From assembly GCA_038501625.1 (NCBI GenBank), contig JAZAYU010000037.1:5952001-6016000 (forward strand): 64,000 nucleotides of DNA. The letters run 5' to 3'. Each line of letters starts with the position of its first letter. The stretch's first letter is position 1. Position numbers and translations under genes: made by a program. Under the pieces are notes generated by a model. That model was not told the origin of the DNA and did no database searches. It worked only from the letters and a program-made list of their open reading frames with translations. Shown in pieces: positions 47,288 through 57,957 of the stretch. This stretch comes from Corbicula japonica. Lineage: Eukaryota > Mollusca > Bivalvia > Venerida > Cyrenidae.

Positions 47288-48782
47288 AAAATAATTCTTT
47301 CACTTGGTCCACAGGAAGACCGAATGCCAGGAGCAAAAAAAAAACAACCAGGGACTAACACAATATCCCAAATATTAAAGGTCAAAATGACGAAATGTTT
47401 GTTCTTAAGTTACTCAGTATATAAACTACATGTACATAAACACTTTTTGATCAAAATGAATAGGACTTTAATTCTTAAATAATTCTTTTACATTACTTAA
47501 TCTCAAAAGAAGTTCAAAGAAACTAAAGAAAGTCCAACATAAAAGGTATACATGGAAAAAAAATGCACAACCAGAATTTGATGGGTAGACAATTTAACAA
47601 GTGTCTTATTACTTAATTAAATGGTTAAAAGTAATGTTGAAACATCAGCTCTTCCCTACAGAGCGAATCAGAAATACTAATCAAAAATGCTGTAGGATTT
47701 ACATCTAACTTATCGACCCATCAATAGATACAGGAATATGCAAGACTGCTAATGTCTCTACAGTCTACAGGAATATATACATGACTATATGAATAGACAT
47801 ACATGTTATAATGTACATGCTGTACTGATATTATAAAATAATGTATTACAAAATAGTCATTGCACGCGCCAACTGCCAAATATACAAGTTGAATTATGAA
47901 TACAAATAAAGCATAACCATATAAAATAAAGATCCAACACACATCATTCTACCAGAGGCTTTGACTGATATTATATCCTGTTAATAAATCTACATCTACT
48001 ATAGGGATTAATAAATGGTTACAATAGGCAAATGAGATCCAAACAAAAATAAGAGGGAATATGAATACACAGGTTATCACTCAGAAAATTTCAACTGTTA
48101 CATTTTCCATTTAAGTAATATAGAGGTTATACAATGACTTGCATTTAGTAATTTTTATTTATTACTATTATTAGTAGTAGTAAGAAGTGAATAAACTTCT
48201 AACATAAAGGCAGATGTTTCTGCTTAACATAAGACTGAGAGGTGTCAGTAATACACATTTAAAGTATACTAATTAATATCAGTTGAGAAATAATCTGAAT
48301 GATAATTTTCTAGTTGAGGCTACAAGCAGGATGTACTTTGTAACTTACATTCCTCTGGAACCTGTAAAATGTATATAATAATAAGTTGTAAGTATTTCAC
48401 GTTTTGGTGTTTGTGGAAAGAGAATAAGAGTTATTTCCCCTCACAGGTTAAAGATTGAAACAATACCCCGGTAATCATTATACGTTATCAAGAACATATC
48501 GATTCGAAACGATGAAAATGTTTCTTGAAAAGGCATGTTAATTGACAAGTCCGTCTGGTATCTAGAACATACAAGCTGGGATAACCAGACAAGCTATCAG
48601 TAATTTCTGAAAATAAAGTATGTTAAATAATATAGACAAAGCATACTGCAAGTGTAGTGGTCAGCTTGTATTACCCAGGGTAAATATACAGTGGTATCCT
48701 AAAGAACTTTGCTCAAAGATAATCAATGAAATATCTTTAGTAAATTTGGGGGCAGCAATCAAAGTTAGAATATACATCCAGT
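47288..48782 (-). other. Element C 3' untranslated region
   Basis: About 1.5 kb of AT-rich DNA between the TatD stop and the polypurine tract. No reading frame or repeat I can support. Confidence 0.5.
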
Positions 48783-49538
48783 TTAAGCTAATTTAAAGAA
48801 TTTGGATGCATTGCTATTGCAAATTCCAACCAGTTCTGCCAAGGGAATAGCGAGGGTCATTGAAGCTTCCTGTGCCACTCGGAATACTTTTGCTGGGTTT
48901 TTAGCTAGATAGGGGGCGTCAGTCTCTATGAGTAACCTTCTAGGCTCGGCATGTCTAACAAGAGCTTCCCTGGTAAAGGGATCTTGCAACGAGCAAAGAG
49001 AGAGACTAAAGAGGCAGTTGGGAAGGGATGTGCTCCACTGTACATACTCGTCCGCATTTCCAATGAAACAGTGGCGCTGAATAGGTAAATGAGTAAGATT
49101 CATTTCCTTCAGCAGCAGTAAAACATCCTGGGCAGCTGATCCATTACCTCGGCAGCTTGTGGTAAAGTCAAGACCCACTTCACCCACACCAACGACCCTG
49201 TCAGTCCCCTCAATCTTGGCCACCAGATCCCGGAAATACCCAGAGTAACTATGCTCATAAATCAAATGGGGGTGGACTCCCAGGGTGATACGAATACGGG
49301 GGTCCATCTCCAAATGATGCCTTATAATTTGCCACTTTGATGGAAAGACATAATTGGCAACAACATACTTTAACCTGTGGCGGGGATCGGACAATTGTTC
49401 TAGTGAATGATATGTGTGGCCATAACGACCAAAAAGCTCATCCAGGTGAGTATGGCTATCAATAAGGACCATCTTCAGCATAGGATGTCCTGTTGGAGGC
49501 CTGGAGTCATCTGGGAGACAGTAACTAGACAGGTACAT
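48783..49538 (-). CDS. TatD-family metal-dependent nuclease, TATDN2-like, internally shortened
   Basis: The frame is open from 49679; I prefer the ATG at 49538 or those at 49481/49472 because upstream residues overlap the zinc-finger ORF. Family hallmarks, numbered from 49679: metal-binding HTH in LIDSHTHLDEL (His76, His78), GVHPH (136-138), Glu167 in VGVGEVGLDF, His203 in IQRHCF and Asp254 in LIETDAPYL, then a terminal helix. TatD enzymes use these residues to bind two metals and cleave DNA or RNA. About 40 residues expected between GLDFTTSC and NGSAAQD are missing, including the VLHCRD His ligand, so this copy may be impaired. The rest is uninterrupted to its stop. Confidence 0.85.
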   Translation of the reverse strand: MYLSSYCLPDDSRPPTGHPMLKMVLIDSHTHLDELFGRYGHTYHSLEQLSDPRHRLKYVVANYVFPSKWQIIRHHLEMDPRIRITLGVHPHLIYEHSYSGYFRDLVAKIEGTDRVVGVGEVGLDFTTSCRGNGSAAQDVLLLLKEMNLTHLPIQRHCFIGNADEYVQWSTSLPNCLFSLSLCSLQDPFTREALVRHAEPRRLLIETDAPYLAKNPAKVFRVAQEASMTLAIPLAELVGICNSNASKFFKLA

Positions 49539-49578
49539 TATTTTCTGCCTAGCTGCTGAATCCAGACGCAGGATTAAT

Positions 49579-50034
49579 TTACCAAGGACGTGGTAATGGA
49601 GACAGCAGCTCAACCAAGCCTGTGAGATCCTGCAATGGCTCCAGCCCAGCCTGTCGGTCGTATTCTCGGAGAAAGACAAGTTCTTCCTCAGAGAAATCAG
49701 GTTGTGTGGAATACAGCATCTGTCCTACAACAAGAGCATGAAGGTCAGCCAAACTTGGCACACCCAAACACTGACCAATAAATAACAAGAGTCCATTGAC
49801 CAAAAGAAACCAGGCCGACAGGTTGGATGGTCTGAAATTAAGACCTTCATCATTCGAATGAAAACGAGAATACTGCGCTCCATTATGTTCGGCACGTTGG
49901 CAGTCAGAGCATGCAAATGCAGGACTCATATACCAAGGTATATGAGTCACTATCATGTGCCTCTTAAGATAAGCATGACCCTCTGTATTGCAAAGTTCAC
50001 AGGTAGATGAATGCTTTCTTCTTTTTGAGTTCAT
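49579..50034 (-). CDS. Zinc-finger protein preceding TatD in element C
   Basis: 151 codons from a true ATG (50032-50034). Residues 12-31 form a C2H2 finger (Cys12, Cys15, His26, His31; CELCNTEGHAYLKRHMIVTH). A second Cys pair (CSDC, 42-45) followed by His50 and His59 could bind another zinc. The remainder has a hydrophobic helix (SAWFLLVNGLLLFIGQ) and an acidic segment. It overlaps the TatD frame by 101 bp in a different frame, so the two may be one protein split by a one-base shift, or overlapping ORFs. I infer nucleic-acid binding; the exact function is unknown. Confidence 0.6.
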   Translation of the reverse strand: MNSKRRKHSSTCELCNTEGHAYLKRHMIVTHIPWYMSPAFACSDCQRAEHNGAQYSRFHSNDEGLNFRPSNLSAWFLLVNGLLLFIGQCLGVPSLADLHALVVGQMLYSTQPDFSEEELVFLREYDRQAGLEPLQDLTGLVELLSPLPRPW

Positions 50035-50307
50035 TGCGAATTCTAAAATTATAAAAATGATTGAACGCTTTTAATTTTCTGCCAAAGTTAAATAACTTAC
50101 TCATTTTGTAAACATTCAAGATCCTAAACCATTATATTGTTATACATTTTATACATTATTGTTTTATCCCATAAAATCAGGTTGCTTTGACTGAAGACAC
50201 AGCCTGAATCGCAACGAAAGGATTTATTTTAGATATATAAAAAATGACTCCCCATGTTGCATGAGCTGAAGTCACAGCCTGAGCCGATGCAACTATATAT
50301 ATATATA

Positions 50308-50367
50308 AGACCTTCATCATTCGAATGAAAACGAGAATACTGCGCTCCATTATGTTCGGCACGTTGG
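50308..50367 (-). repeat. Duplicated 60-bp segment of the zinc-finger ORF
   Basis: Identical to about 49842-49901 (AGACCTTCATCATTCGAATG through TTCGGCACGTTGG). It lies upstream of the ORF after a short TA run, in the same orientation. Confidence 0.9.
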
Positions 50368-50909
50368 TTACTTATCTCACCCATATGTATCTTACTTCCA
50401 CGAACATGAATCCTTTCGGGGATCCCTTAATTCGAAAGTTAGCTGTTTGAATTGAATTATCTCCCCTTAACTTAATACATATCCTCAATTCAGTGTATCG
50501 AAAGATCCAGCTGACTTTCATTGTGTGTGTCTCTGTCTATAGCACTAGTGTGCATAAAAACTCCAAAAATAAAAAAAGGAGGAAGCACGATGCTAATAGA
50601 TGTGTATATGTAATTGTCCTACATGTTTGTATATGTATAAAAATAAGTGTATGTAAATGTCTAGGCAGTCAGAGGGTCATTTGTGGATAGTTATGGTTTA
50701 TATGCGTTGCCGGAAAACTTCTCTATTGAGAACTTGGATGGCACGTCTATAACCATGTACAGCACTCTTGGCTAGGCGATGTCGCCGTGTCTGGTGCTTA
50801 GATCTGTTCCTTTATGTCTGAAGGTTTGTTCGTTGGTTACATATCTCACCCATATACGAATAATACGAATAATTAGCCGGTTATAACTTGGCGTATAAAT
50901 ATTTTCAGT
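50368..50909 (-). other. Element C spacer between zinc-finger ORF and minisatellite
   Basis: No gene. It contains isolated single copies of the GACACAGCCTGA motif upstream at about 50195 and 50268. The phrase TATCTCACCCATAT occurs twice (about 50373 and 50842), so part of this spacer is duplicated. Confidence 0.5.
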
Positions 50910-51322
50910 TAGCTGAAGACGCAGCCTGAACTAACCAATAAATACAACATAAAGAATCAGCTAAAGACACAGCCTGAACTGAATGATAAATACAACATAA
51001 ACAGTCAGCTGAGGACACAGCCTGAACTAACTGATAAATACAACATAAACAGTCAGCTAAAGACACAGCCTGAACTGACTGATAAATACAACATAAACAG
51101 ACAGCTAAAGACACAGCCTGAGCTAACTGATAAATACAATATAAACAGTCAGCTAAAGGCACAGCCTGAACTGACTGATAAATACAACATAAACAGTCAG
51201 CTAAAGACACAGCCTGAACTGACCGATAAATACAACATAAACAGTCAGCTCAAGACACAGCCTGAATAAACTGATAAATACAACATAAACAGTCAGCTCA
51301 AGACACAGCCTGAACTGACCGT
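50910..51322. repeat. 48-bp minisatellite, about nine copies
   Basis: The unit contains CAGCTAAAGACACAGCCTGA and GATAAATACAACATAAACAG. Because 48 is a multiple of three, the minus strand reads as 16-residue repeats (QAVSLADCLCCIYQ-like) without stops for over 100 codons. It starts about 20 bp after the pol stop. I do not regard it as a proven gene. Confidence 0.93.
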
Positions 51323-51342
51323 GCTATTAATTATTAATTAGT

Positions 51343-52296
51343 TCAATCCCTGTATCGCTCTGGCAGCTTAATATGACGACCAGTCCGAGAAGTAACATTA
51401 CTATGTGGTTCTAGTGCAGTTTGTGATCTAGTGTCAGGGTCCACCCGTTCATTTGAAATATCATCAGAAAAATCATAATCATGAATTGAATCATCCGGAA
51501 GCATGTATGGCAATGTTGCATCAAGATCTATCGACAATTCAGAATCAATGTCCTGAAAGTTGTCATTATTATCAAGTAAACCAATGTCTGGAAAGTTGTC
51601 ATTATTATCAAGTTTGGGGTCCCGACCTCCCTGACTGGCTAAACCTAAAAGATTGTGCCTTTTACGCTTGAGCCAGACCGGCAGGTCTGAATCCCGACAG
51701 GGTTTGAGGCGATCATGGTGTACCACAAATTTATTTTTTCCTGTCCTCGACCGTGTACACTGGGGTGCGCACGTTGGTGACAAGGAAAGGGCCTTTCCAA
51801 GGAGGTCCCAATTTTGCACTCACCCCATCCTTTGTTGAAGAATCACGAATGTAAACAGTATCACCAAGCTCATATGGGTGTTGTAGTACCCTCAGATCGT
51901 AATCACGTTTCTGACGAAACTGGGCTTCACCTATATTTGAGCCTGGGACAGATTGCTGACCAAGTTTTTCAACCAATCACAGTGGTCAGATCTAAGAAAA
52001 TCGCACTGACCAAGGAGTATGTCTAAAGGTTGGATTGTCTCCCTTCCAAGCATCAGCATATTTGCACTAAAACCTGTGCTTTTATTCTTCATAGAATGGA
52101 GGGCCATGCTGATAGTTGGCAAGAATTCATCCCAATCCTTCAACCCTCTAGATATATAACTTCGGATCATTGAAAGTATTGTTCTGTTAAAGACTTCACA
52201 TTGACCGTTACTAGAGGGCCTATAAGGCGTTGTTCTTGTTGTGCTAATTTCAAAGACCTCACAAAAAGCCTTGAATAGATCTGACTGAAATTTTTT
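51343..52296 (-). pseudogene. Element C integrase C-terminal part
   Basis: After the stop at 52297-52299 the integrase continues in segments: SNMKNKSTGFSANMLM-like core end (52170-51931), GPY/F-type domain (DYDLRVLQHPYELGDTVYI, WKGPFLV; 51976-51731), then, after a frameshift near 51735, HHDRLKPCRD and an acidic tail ending HIKLPERYRD at 51343. The tail closely resembles Gypsy pol C-termini. Broken by frame changes, so non-functional as it stands. Confidence 0.85.
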
Positions 52297-53819
52297 TCCC
52301 TAATCAGTGTGAACCTCTAATGGACAACCAAATGTACTCACAAAACGACTCATAAAGGCTCTGACAGTGGCCTGTGCATTTTGCTTAGGCAAAGCTGCCA
52401 GCTCAACCCACTTTGTGAATTGGTCGATCATAACCAAAATATAGCGATTGCCACTTTTGCTGAGATGGAATGGTCCAAGAATATCCAAGTGAACCCTTTC
52501 CATGGGGAAACCTGAATGAAAAGTACCTAAAGACGCCTTGGGTGTAGTTTGACCTTTTTTGTTTTTGTTACAGGAGTGGCAACCTTGAACATGTAACCTT
52601 ACATCCAAATTTATTGAATGCCAGTAATATTTGTTTCGGACTCGGTCCAAGGTTTTATTTACTCCTAAATGACCCGAGTTGCGGTCATCATGGCAGGCTT
52701 TCAGGACCTTTTCTCTTAAAGAAACCGGGACAATTAAACATTCTCTGGAGCCCAGTTTGTCATGATTAAGCCAATTATAGTATAAGACTCCGCTCCTGAA
52801 ACTGAGCTTGTCTTTGTTTAACCATAATAACCTAGTGTAGTTTGAGCAGAGTTGCAGCTCTTGAATTGAAGGTTGATAGTCATGTTGTAACCAGTAAATA
52901 ATCAAACTTATATCTGGGTCATCTAATTGGGCCTCCAATAATTGCACACATGACATGTTTTCTGTCCAATTAGACAAATCACCATCCATAGTTGAATTAC
53001 TCGTTACATGTTGAGGGATAACAGTACGGACAGAAAGTGGTATGACGTCATCAACATCATCCGAGAACCGCTCCCACTGTCGATGAGCTCGACTACAATA
53101 GGGACAACCCCCACAGGGTAGCTGGTCCAAACTACAGCCCGCATTATAACAGTCACACTCCGGAACAGTATCCTCAACACAGCTTAATGCATCCGCATTC
53201 ACATGTTCGGAGCCTTTCCGGTGTATAACTGTCATATTATATTGTGACAACTCTTCAAGCCATCTGGCCAGCTGACCCTCAATATGTTTGAATTTAACTA
53301 ACCAGGTAAGAGAATTGTGGTCAGTTCTACATAAGAAATTTCTACCCAATAGATAGTGTCTAAAATGACGACAAAATTTAACAACTGCAAATAGTTCCTT
53401 GCGCGTTGTACAATAATGACGTTGTTGTTTTAAAAATACATGACTTGCAAAGCAAATAGGATTTTCTACACCATTTTGAATTTGATACAAGGCAGCACCT
53501 ATCTGATGGTCTGAGGCGTCAGTATCTAAAATAAACAATCCGTCTGGAGTTGGATGATAAAGGAGGGGCGCACTCAACGCCAGCTCTTTTAACCTTTCAA
53601 ATGCAACTTCATGTTCCGGCAGCCAAAAAAAATACTTAAGAGTTGTTAGTGTGTATAGTTTCGCCGCAGTCATAGCAAAGTTGGGAATGTGTGACCTATG
53701 ATAATTTAGAAATCCTAGAAATGACTGCAATTGTTTTGTGTTTTTAGGAATCGGCCAATTTTTGATGCAATCCAGTTTTCCTGTTGCTATTGAAACTCCT
53801 AATTCGTTGTCCTTTTTGC
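52297..53819 (-). pseudogene. Element C RT connection, RNase H and integrase core, ending in a nonsense codon
   Basis: From about 53730: RT connection (QSFLGFLNYHRSHIP), RNase H (FILDTDASDHQIGAALYQ, TTRKELFAVV, RTDHNSLTW), integrase zinc finger (HDDRNSGHLG, CHSC) and catalytic core (VHLDILGPF with the first Asp, then EVHTD with the second). A TAG at 52297-52299 directly follows this second Asp, where a Gln is usual. The join to the RT frame is broken near 53820. Confidence 0.9.
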
Positions 53820-54647
53820 CTAAAAACTCAATTCTTTCTTAAAGAAGGAACATTTCTTTGGCTTGAACTTAAGATTGTTGGCCTTGAACCTGATAAAAAC
53901 GCGTCTGAGGGCAGCCATCATGCCTTGAAAATCAATGGCCATTACAATGATGTCATCTAAATAAACAATAATTTCATCCCAAGTTAACTCTCTCATCACT
54001 AAATTCATAGCCCGCTGGAAAGTTGCCGGACTATTTGACAAACCCATAGGCATTCGGGTCCAACGGAAACTCCCGAATCTTGTGGAAAAACTAGTTTTGT
54101 TCCGAGACTGTTCTTGTAACGGAATTTGGTAAAATCCGGCGGAAAGATCTAAAGATGAAAATAGTTTCTTGCCTTGTAGGGAGTCCAAGCAGTCTTCTAT
54201 TAGTGGGATGTTAAAATTATCCTTAACTGTTTTATTGTTCAAGGCCCTGTAGTCTATACAATAACGGAGCTCACCCGTTTCTTTTCTTACAAGGCCAGGG
54301 GCAGATGACCAATCTGAACAAGAGGGCTCTATTACTTTTTGTTCTAATAGTTTGTTTATGTACTCTTCCTCTTGTTTTTGAAATACTAAAGGTGTTCGTC
54401 TAAACTTCTCATTTACAGGGACTTCATCTGTTGTAACAATTTTGTGTTCTACCCCTGCTAAACACCCTAAATCAAGGTCACCTTTCGAAAATATTGATTG
54501 GAATTCAATAATTAATTCCTTGAATTGCGACTGTTCTTCCATTGTCAAGTCTTTGGAGTTGTTTTCATACATGTCTTTCAAATAGTCGGGGAGAGTCTGA
54601 TCCTCAGAAGATGCCTCACAACGCAAAATACCAATCTCTATGCACAT
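53820..54647 (-). pseudogene. Element C reverse transcriptase
   Basis: 275 codons containing the Gypsy RT fingers and palm: EEEYINKLLEQKVIEPS, FSSLDLSAGFYQIPL, RMPMGLSNSPATFQRAM and the catalytic YLDDIIV. It ends at a stop after KKCSFFKKELSF; the matching continuation lies in another frame. It overlaps the protease frame by 10 bp. Confidence 0.9.
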
Positions 54648-55324
54648 GCACTATGTTTATTGACAGAATCAACTGGTTCAGCAATACCAACAAATTTGTC
54701 TTTTTTAAATGTAACAAAATAATCAGAATCATTTATGACCTTAAGAGTGATTGATGCACCACTGCCACACACACTGGATAATAAACAATGTTTTAAAGTT
54801 GATGGAGTAACTAAAAAATCTCCTTGAAGAGGCGTCTCTATTTTGTTTGAGATATATCCTATTGTATTTGGAGGAACTACGGTATGTTTTGAAACTTTTA
54901 CTCGTGAAATTTTAAATTCTGAATCAAAGACAACTTTTGTTTTTACAGTTTGACCATCCAAAGAAAGTTCATCTTTGGACAAGTCAACAATGGCCCCAAT
55001 TTGTTTAAGAAAATCTAATCCTAGTATAACCGGTTCACTTATAGGAGCAATGCAAACACTCTGCATATAAGTGTATTGACCACTAGATATTGGGACATTG
55101 TCGACTAGGTAACCAGTTACATGGTCTGACCCTATGCCCTTGAGAATACACTTTGATTTTAAATGTGCTTCACCAAATATTTCAAAAAACAAACTATCCT
55201 TGACCAGTGTAATCATAGCTGCTGTGTCAACAACAGCATCTACAGTTTTGTCATATATTGAAACATCAATATAGATAGTTTGACCTTTAATTTGTTTGAT
55301 TTCAAACTCTAAGTTGCGACCCAC
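54638..55324 (-). pseudogene. Element C protease region
   Basis: About 228 codons, probably entered by -1 frameshift at 55378-55384 since the frame is open back to that site. The retropepsin active site reads VVDTAAMITLV, with Ala where most have Gly after Asp-Thr, and a later VILGLDFLKQIGA matches the conserved ILG motif. A frame change separates it from RT near 54640, which may be a defect of this copy. Confidence 0.8.
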
Positions 55325-55374
55325 GACACTAGAATCACGGGCTAGAGGACTGTCGCTTAGGCCTCCGGCCCCCT

Positions 55375-57372
55375 TTAGTTTAAATCAACCTGTGATGATG
55401 CTCCACCTTGGCCAGGACTCCTGGGGAACTCCTGTTTTTCCTGGGCTCTAGGAGGGGTTTGTGACCTTGGATTATTACTTGACCTATTGTCAGGATAGAA
55501 TGACCTCCCTTGGCGATCACCGAAACGTGATCTATCCTCCAGGGGTGACTTTGACCTTGAGTATTGATCCTTGTAATTGTACCTATACTGGTCCCTATAT
55601 GCGACCTATTTTCCCTATAGGGTGACCCTCGGTAATTAAATGGTGACCTATTTTGGTCTCTATAGGGTGACCTTGAAGTTGGCCTATCATAGGACAGATA
55701 CTCCGTCCTTCCGCGTTCCGTTCTGAAATCTGAGTCACGGTGTGACCTGGGAGGGGGTGATTCCCGCCGATTTGACCTATAACGGGAATCTGGAGTTGGG
55801 GTTCGCTTCCCTAAAATAATTGTTCCAAACTTATCCACTTTATCCTCAAGTGAGGATATTCGCCTATCCTCTTCATAAGTGAAAAATCTCTCCTTGAACG
55901 AGACCTTTCCACCTAGGATAGCCTTATTATTGGCAAGGATATCTTTAACTAATGTACAGGCCTCTTGAACAGTTTTAGGACCTTTATTCATAACCTGAAC
56001 AGCTACATCCTTATGTTTGAAGCCTCTCAAAAATGCCTCGGTGGCCAGTTGCTGTGTTGCGGAATTCCCCACAAAGTCATAGCCATCAGAAGCCAAAGAC
56101 AAAACTCTTTGGAGGAAATCCTCCTCGAACTCATCGTCAGTTTGTTTCACGACGTGCAGCTTCTGTCTAGCTGCCACCGCCGTGTCCCTAAGGTCAAATC
56201 TGACCTTAATGTCCTTAATCAAAGGCTTGTATCTGTGTCGGTACTCCGACTTAAGAGCATACTCTAACGCTGTTTCTGATAAACAGTCTAAAAGTTTATC
56301 AAGACGCTTGGTTTTACCCCAATTGCGTCTATCAGCCGTTCTTTCAAATTTGTCATGAAAGCTACGCCATGTGATTGAGCCAGATTTACCGGAAAAGCTA
56401 GGCATCTTTGGCATAGGTGGGGAGCGACTCCTATTCCTATGTTTTTTGTTTTTTCGACGCCTAGTTTTAGAGTCTGAGTCGGTATTTGAACTAGACTCGC
56501 TATCAGAGAAAGAACTAGAAAATGAATTATCTGTCACGTCATGTTGTTTTGATTTATTGTATTTATCATTGTCAGTTGTGTCAGTCTTTGATTTTGGGTT
56601 GTAAGAAACCTTGATATTTGGGGTAGCTGATTTTTCAGGAGTATACCTTCCATTCTTTACGTTTGCCAGTATACCCTGCCCTTCCTTTACAATTATTTTA
56701 GAAGAGGGTGCTGTGCTAGTTGGTTCTGTAGCAAAATGAATTGATAGTTCAAAAAGACTTGGTTTGTAACCTACGTCTCTTCCTTTAGATTCAGTTTCCC
56801 TTTTATGGGACTCATCAAAGTCCATTTCACCAAGTTTCAATTCTACTTTCCTTATCCTGTCATTGAAACATTCATCCATTCTTGATAGAGCCCCATTCAC
56901 AGAAATGTTCAATCCATCTATTTGATTTTTAACTGAATTAATTCTAAAATCAACATCCCTTCTTAGACTGCAGCAATCTGAATCAACTGCATCTATTGTG
57001 CGTTTCTGCGAGTCCAATTCCTGCATGTAAGTCAGCTTTAAACATTTCTAAATCATTCCGCATTGAATCACCATTAGTACTTGCGGGTGGAAACTTGTGT
57101 AAGTCATCAGGGGCTAACTGTGAAGGGTTCGAATCCTCGACTTTGGGTTTACTTGCAGGTTTGTCCAAAGTAACTTCACCGTCATCAATCAATTTCTGCC
57201 ATTGAGTAGCATTGACATTTCTGAACGTTGTTTCCTAAAGTTCAGCAGTCAAGGGCTTACCTTAAGAAAAACAGGACTCTCTAAGGGCTACAATACTGGT
57301 TGCTGTCTTTTCTCCTACACCATTAATAGATTGTAATTCATCTAATGATGCTGACCAAATATTAACAGCCAT
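55375..57372 (-). pseudogene. Element C Gag with N-terminal helix-hairpin-helix segment
   Basis: The ATG at 57370-57372 opens a segment, ASLDELQSINGVGEKTATS, matching a helix-hairpin-helix DNA-binding motif. In-frame stops follow at 57262-57264 and 57235-57237, then the frame resumes to about 57000. The main block (57026 downward, 548 codons) is in another frame: a coiled-coil-like region, a Ser/Asp-rich linker, a capsid-like region (WRSFHDKFERTADRRNW, DDEFEEDFLQRV) and an Arg/Ser-rich tail. A one-base loss near 55602 displaces the final 75 codons. No CCHC knuckle was found. This copy cannot make a normal Gag. Confidence 0.8.
55378..55384 (-). promoter_or_regulatory. Predicted -1 frameshift site UUUAAAC with downstream stem
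   Basis: T-TTA-AAC precedes a TAA in what appears to be the ancestral gag frame. A -1 slip opens into the protease frame. Six or so bases downstream GGGC and GAGG can pair with CCTC and GCCC (about 55373-55338), giving a stem-loop at the usual distance. Confidence 0.7.
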
Positions 57373-57713
57373 AACTCTAGCAAGTAAATATATTCAAATT
57401 ATACACACAAAAGAAAAAGAAAAATATTCGAGAAACTAGTCTCTAAGTTTTGGAGGTACCACGTGGTCAAGGAAAAAAAATCAGACACGTGACCTTGAAC
57501 TCATTTCTATATAAAATCTCCAATTTTGACCAAAATATTTGATAAATTTCATTAAGTTTGGTTTCTATCGATAGAAATCAATACAATGAACACAGTCAAA
57601 CATTAATAGGTAAATGATAATGATTAATTACGAAGAAATTTAAATAATTCAATCTAAAATATTTTCAAAGATGTAAGCGATATATTCACCCGCAAAATAC
57701 AGAAATAAACGTT

Positions 57714-57730
57714 ATTTGTTCGCAGCGCCA
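57714..57730 (-). promoter_or_regulatory. Element C primer-binding site
   Basis: TGGCGCTGCGAAC begins 2 nt after the 5' LTR, with the TGG expected opposite a tRNA CCA end. The tRNA was not assigned; it differs from that used by elements A and B. Confidence 0.75.
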
Positions 57731-57732
57731 AT

Positions 57733-57957
57733 TGTTGGATGGACGAGACAGAGCAAAAGCAATAGGTGATATAACAATAATATATAAACGAGAAACACAA
57801 TACCTGAAAATGCCCAAGTCTCCTGGAGAAGTGTCAAACACGTTCGTACTGAACAGCGGTCAGGGGAGAAGAGAGAGAGCCAGTCCCACCGCGCATGCTC
57901 GCAGTTTCAACATCCGGGTATCCTGGTATCCCGGTATCCGTAGGTGCGGATCCAACA
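57733..57957 (-). repeat. Element C 5' LTR
   Basis: 225 bp, near-identical to the 3' LTR, with TGTTGGAT/ATCCAACA ends and flanked by ATAT on the right. Confidence 0.95.

Larger units (their letters stand above)
47046..57957 (-). mobile_element. Element C: complete Gypsy-type LTR retrotransposon carrying a zinc-finger/TatD module
   Basis: 5' LTR 57733-57957, 2-nt spacer, primer site from 57730, gag with a helix-hairpin-helix start, UUUAAAC site, protease, RT, RNase H and integrase on the minus strand, then a 48-bp minisatellite, a zinc-finger ORF, a TatD ORF, about 1.5 kb of non-coding DNA, a polypurine tract and the 3' LTR 47046-47271. ATAT flanks both ends (47042-47045 and 57958-57961). LTRs differ at about two positions. 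The matched LTRs and target duplication place the TatD module inside the transposon. Gag and pol are broken by at least two nonsense codons in gag, one in pol and several frameshifts. Confidence 0.9.
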
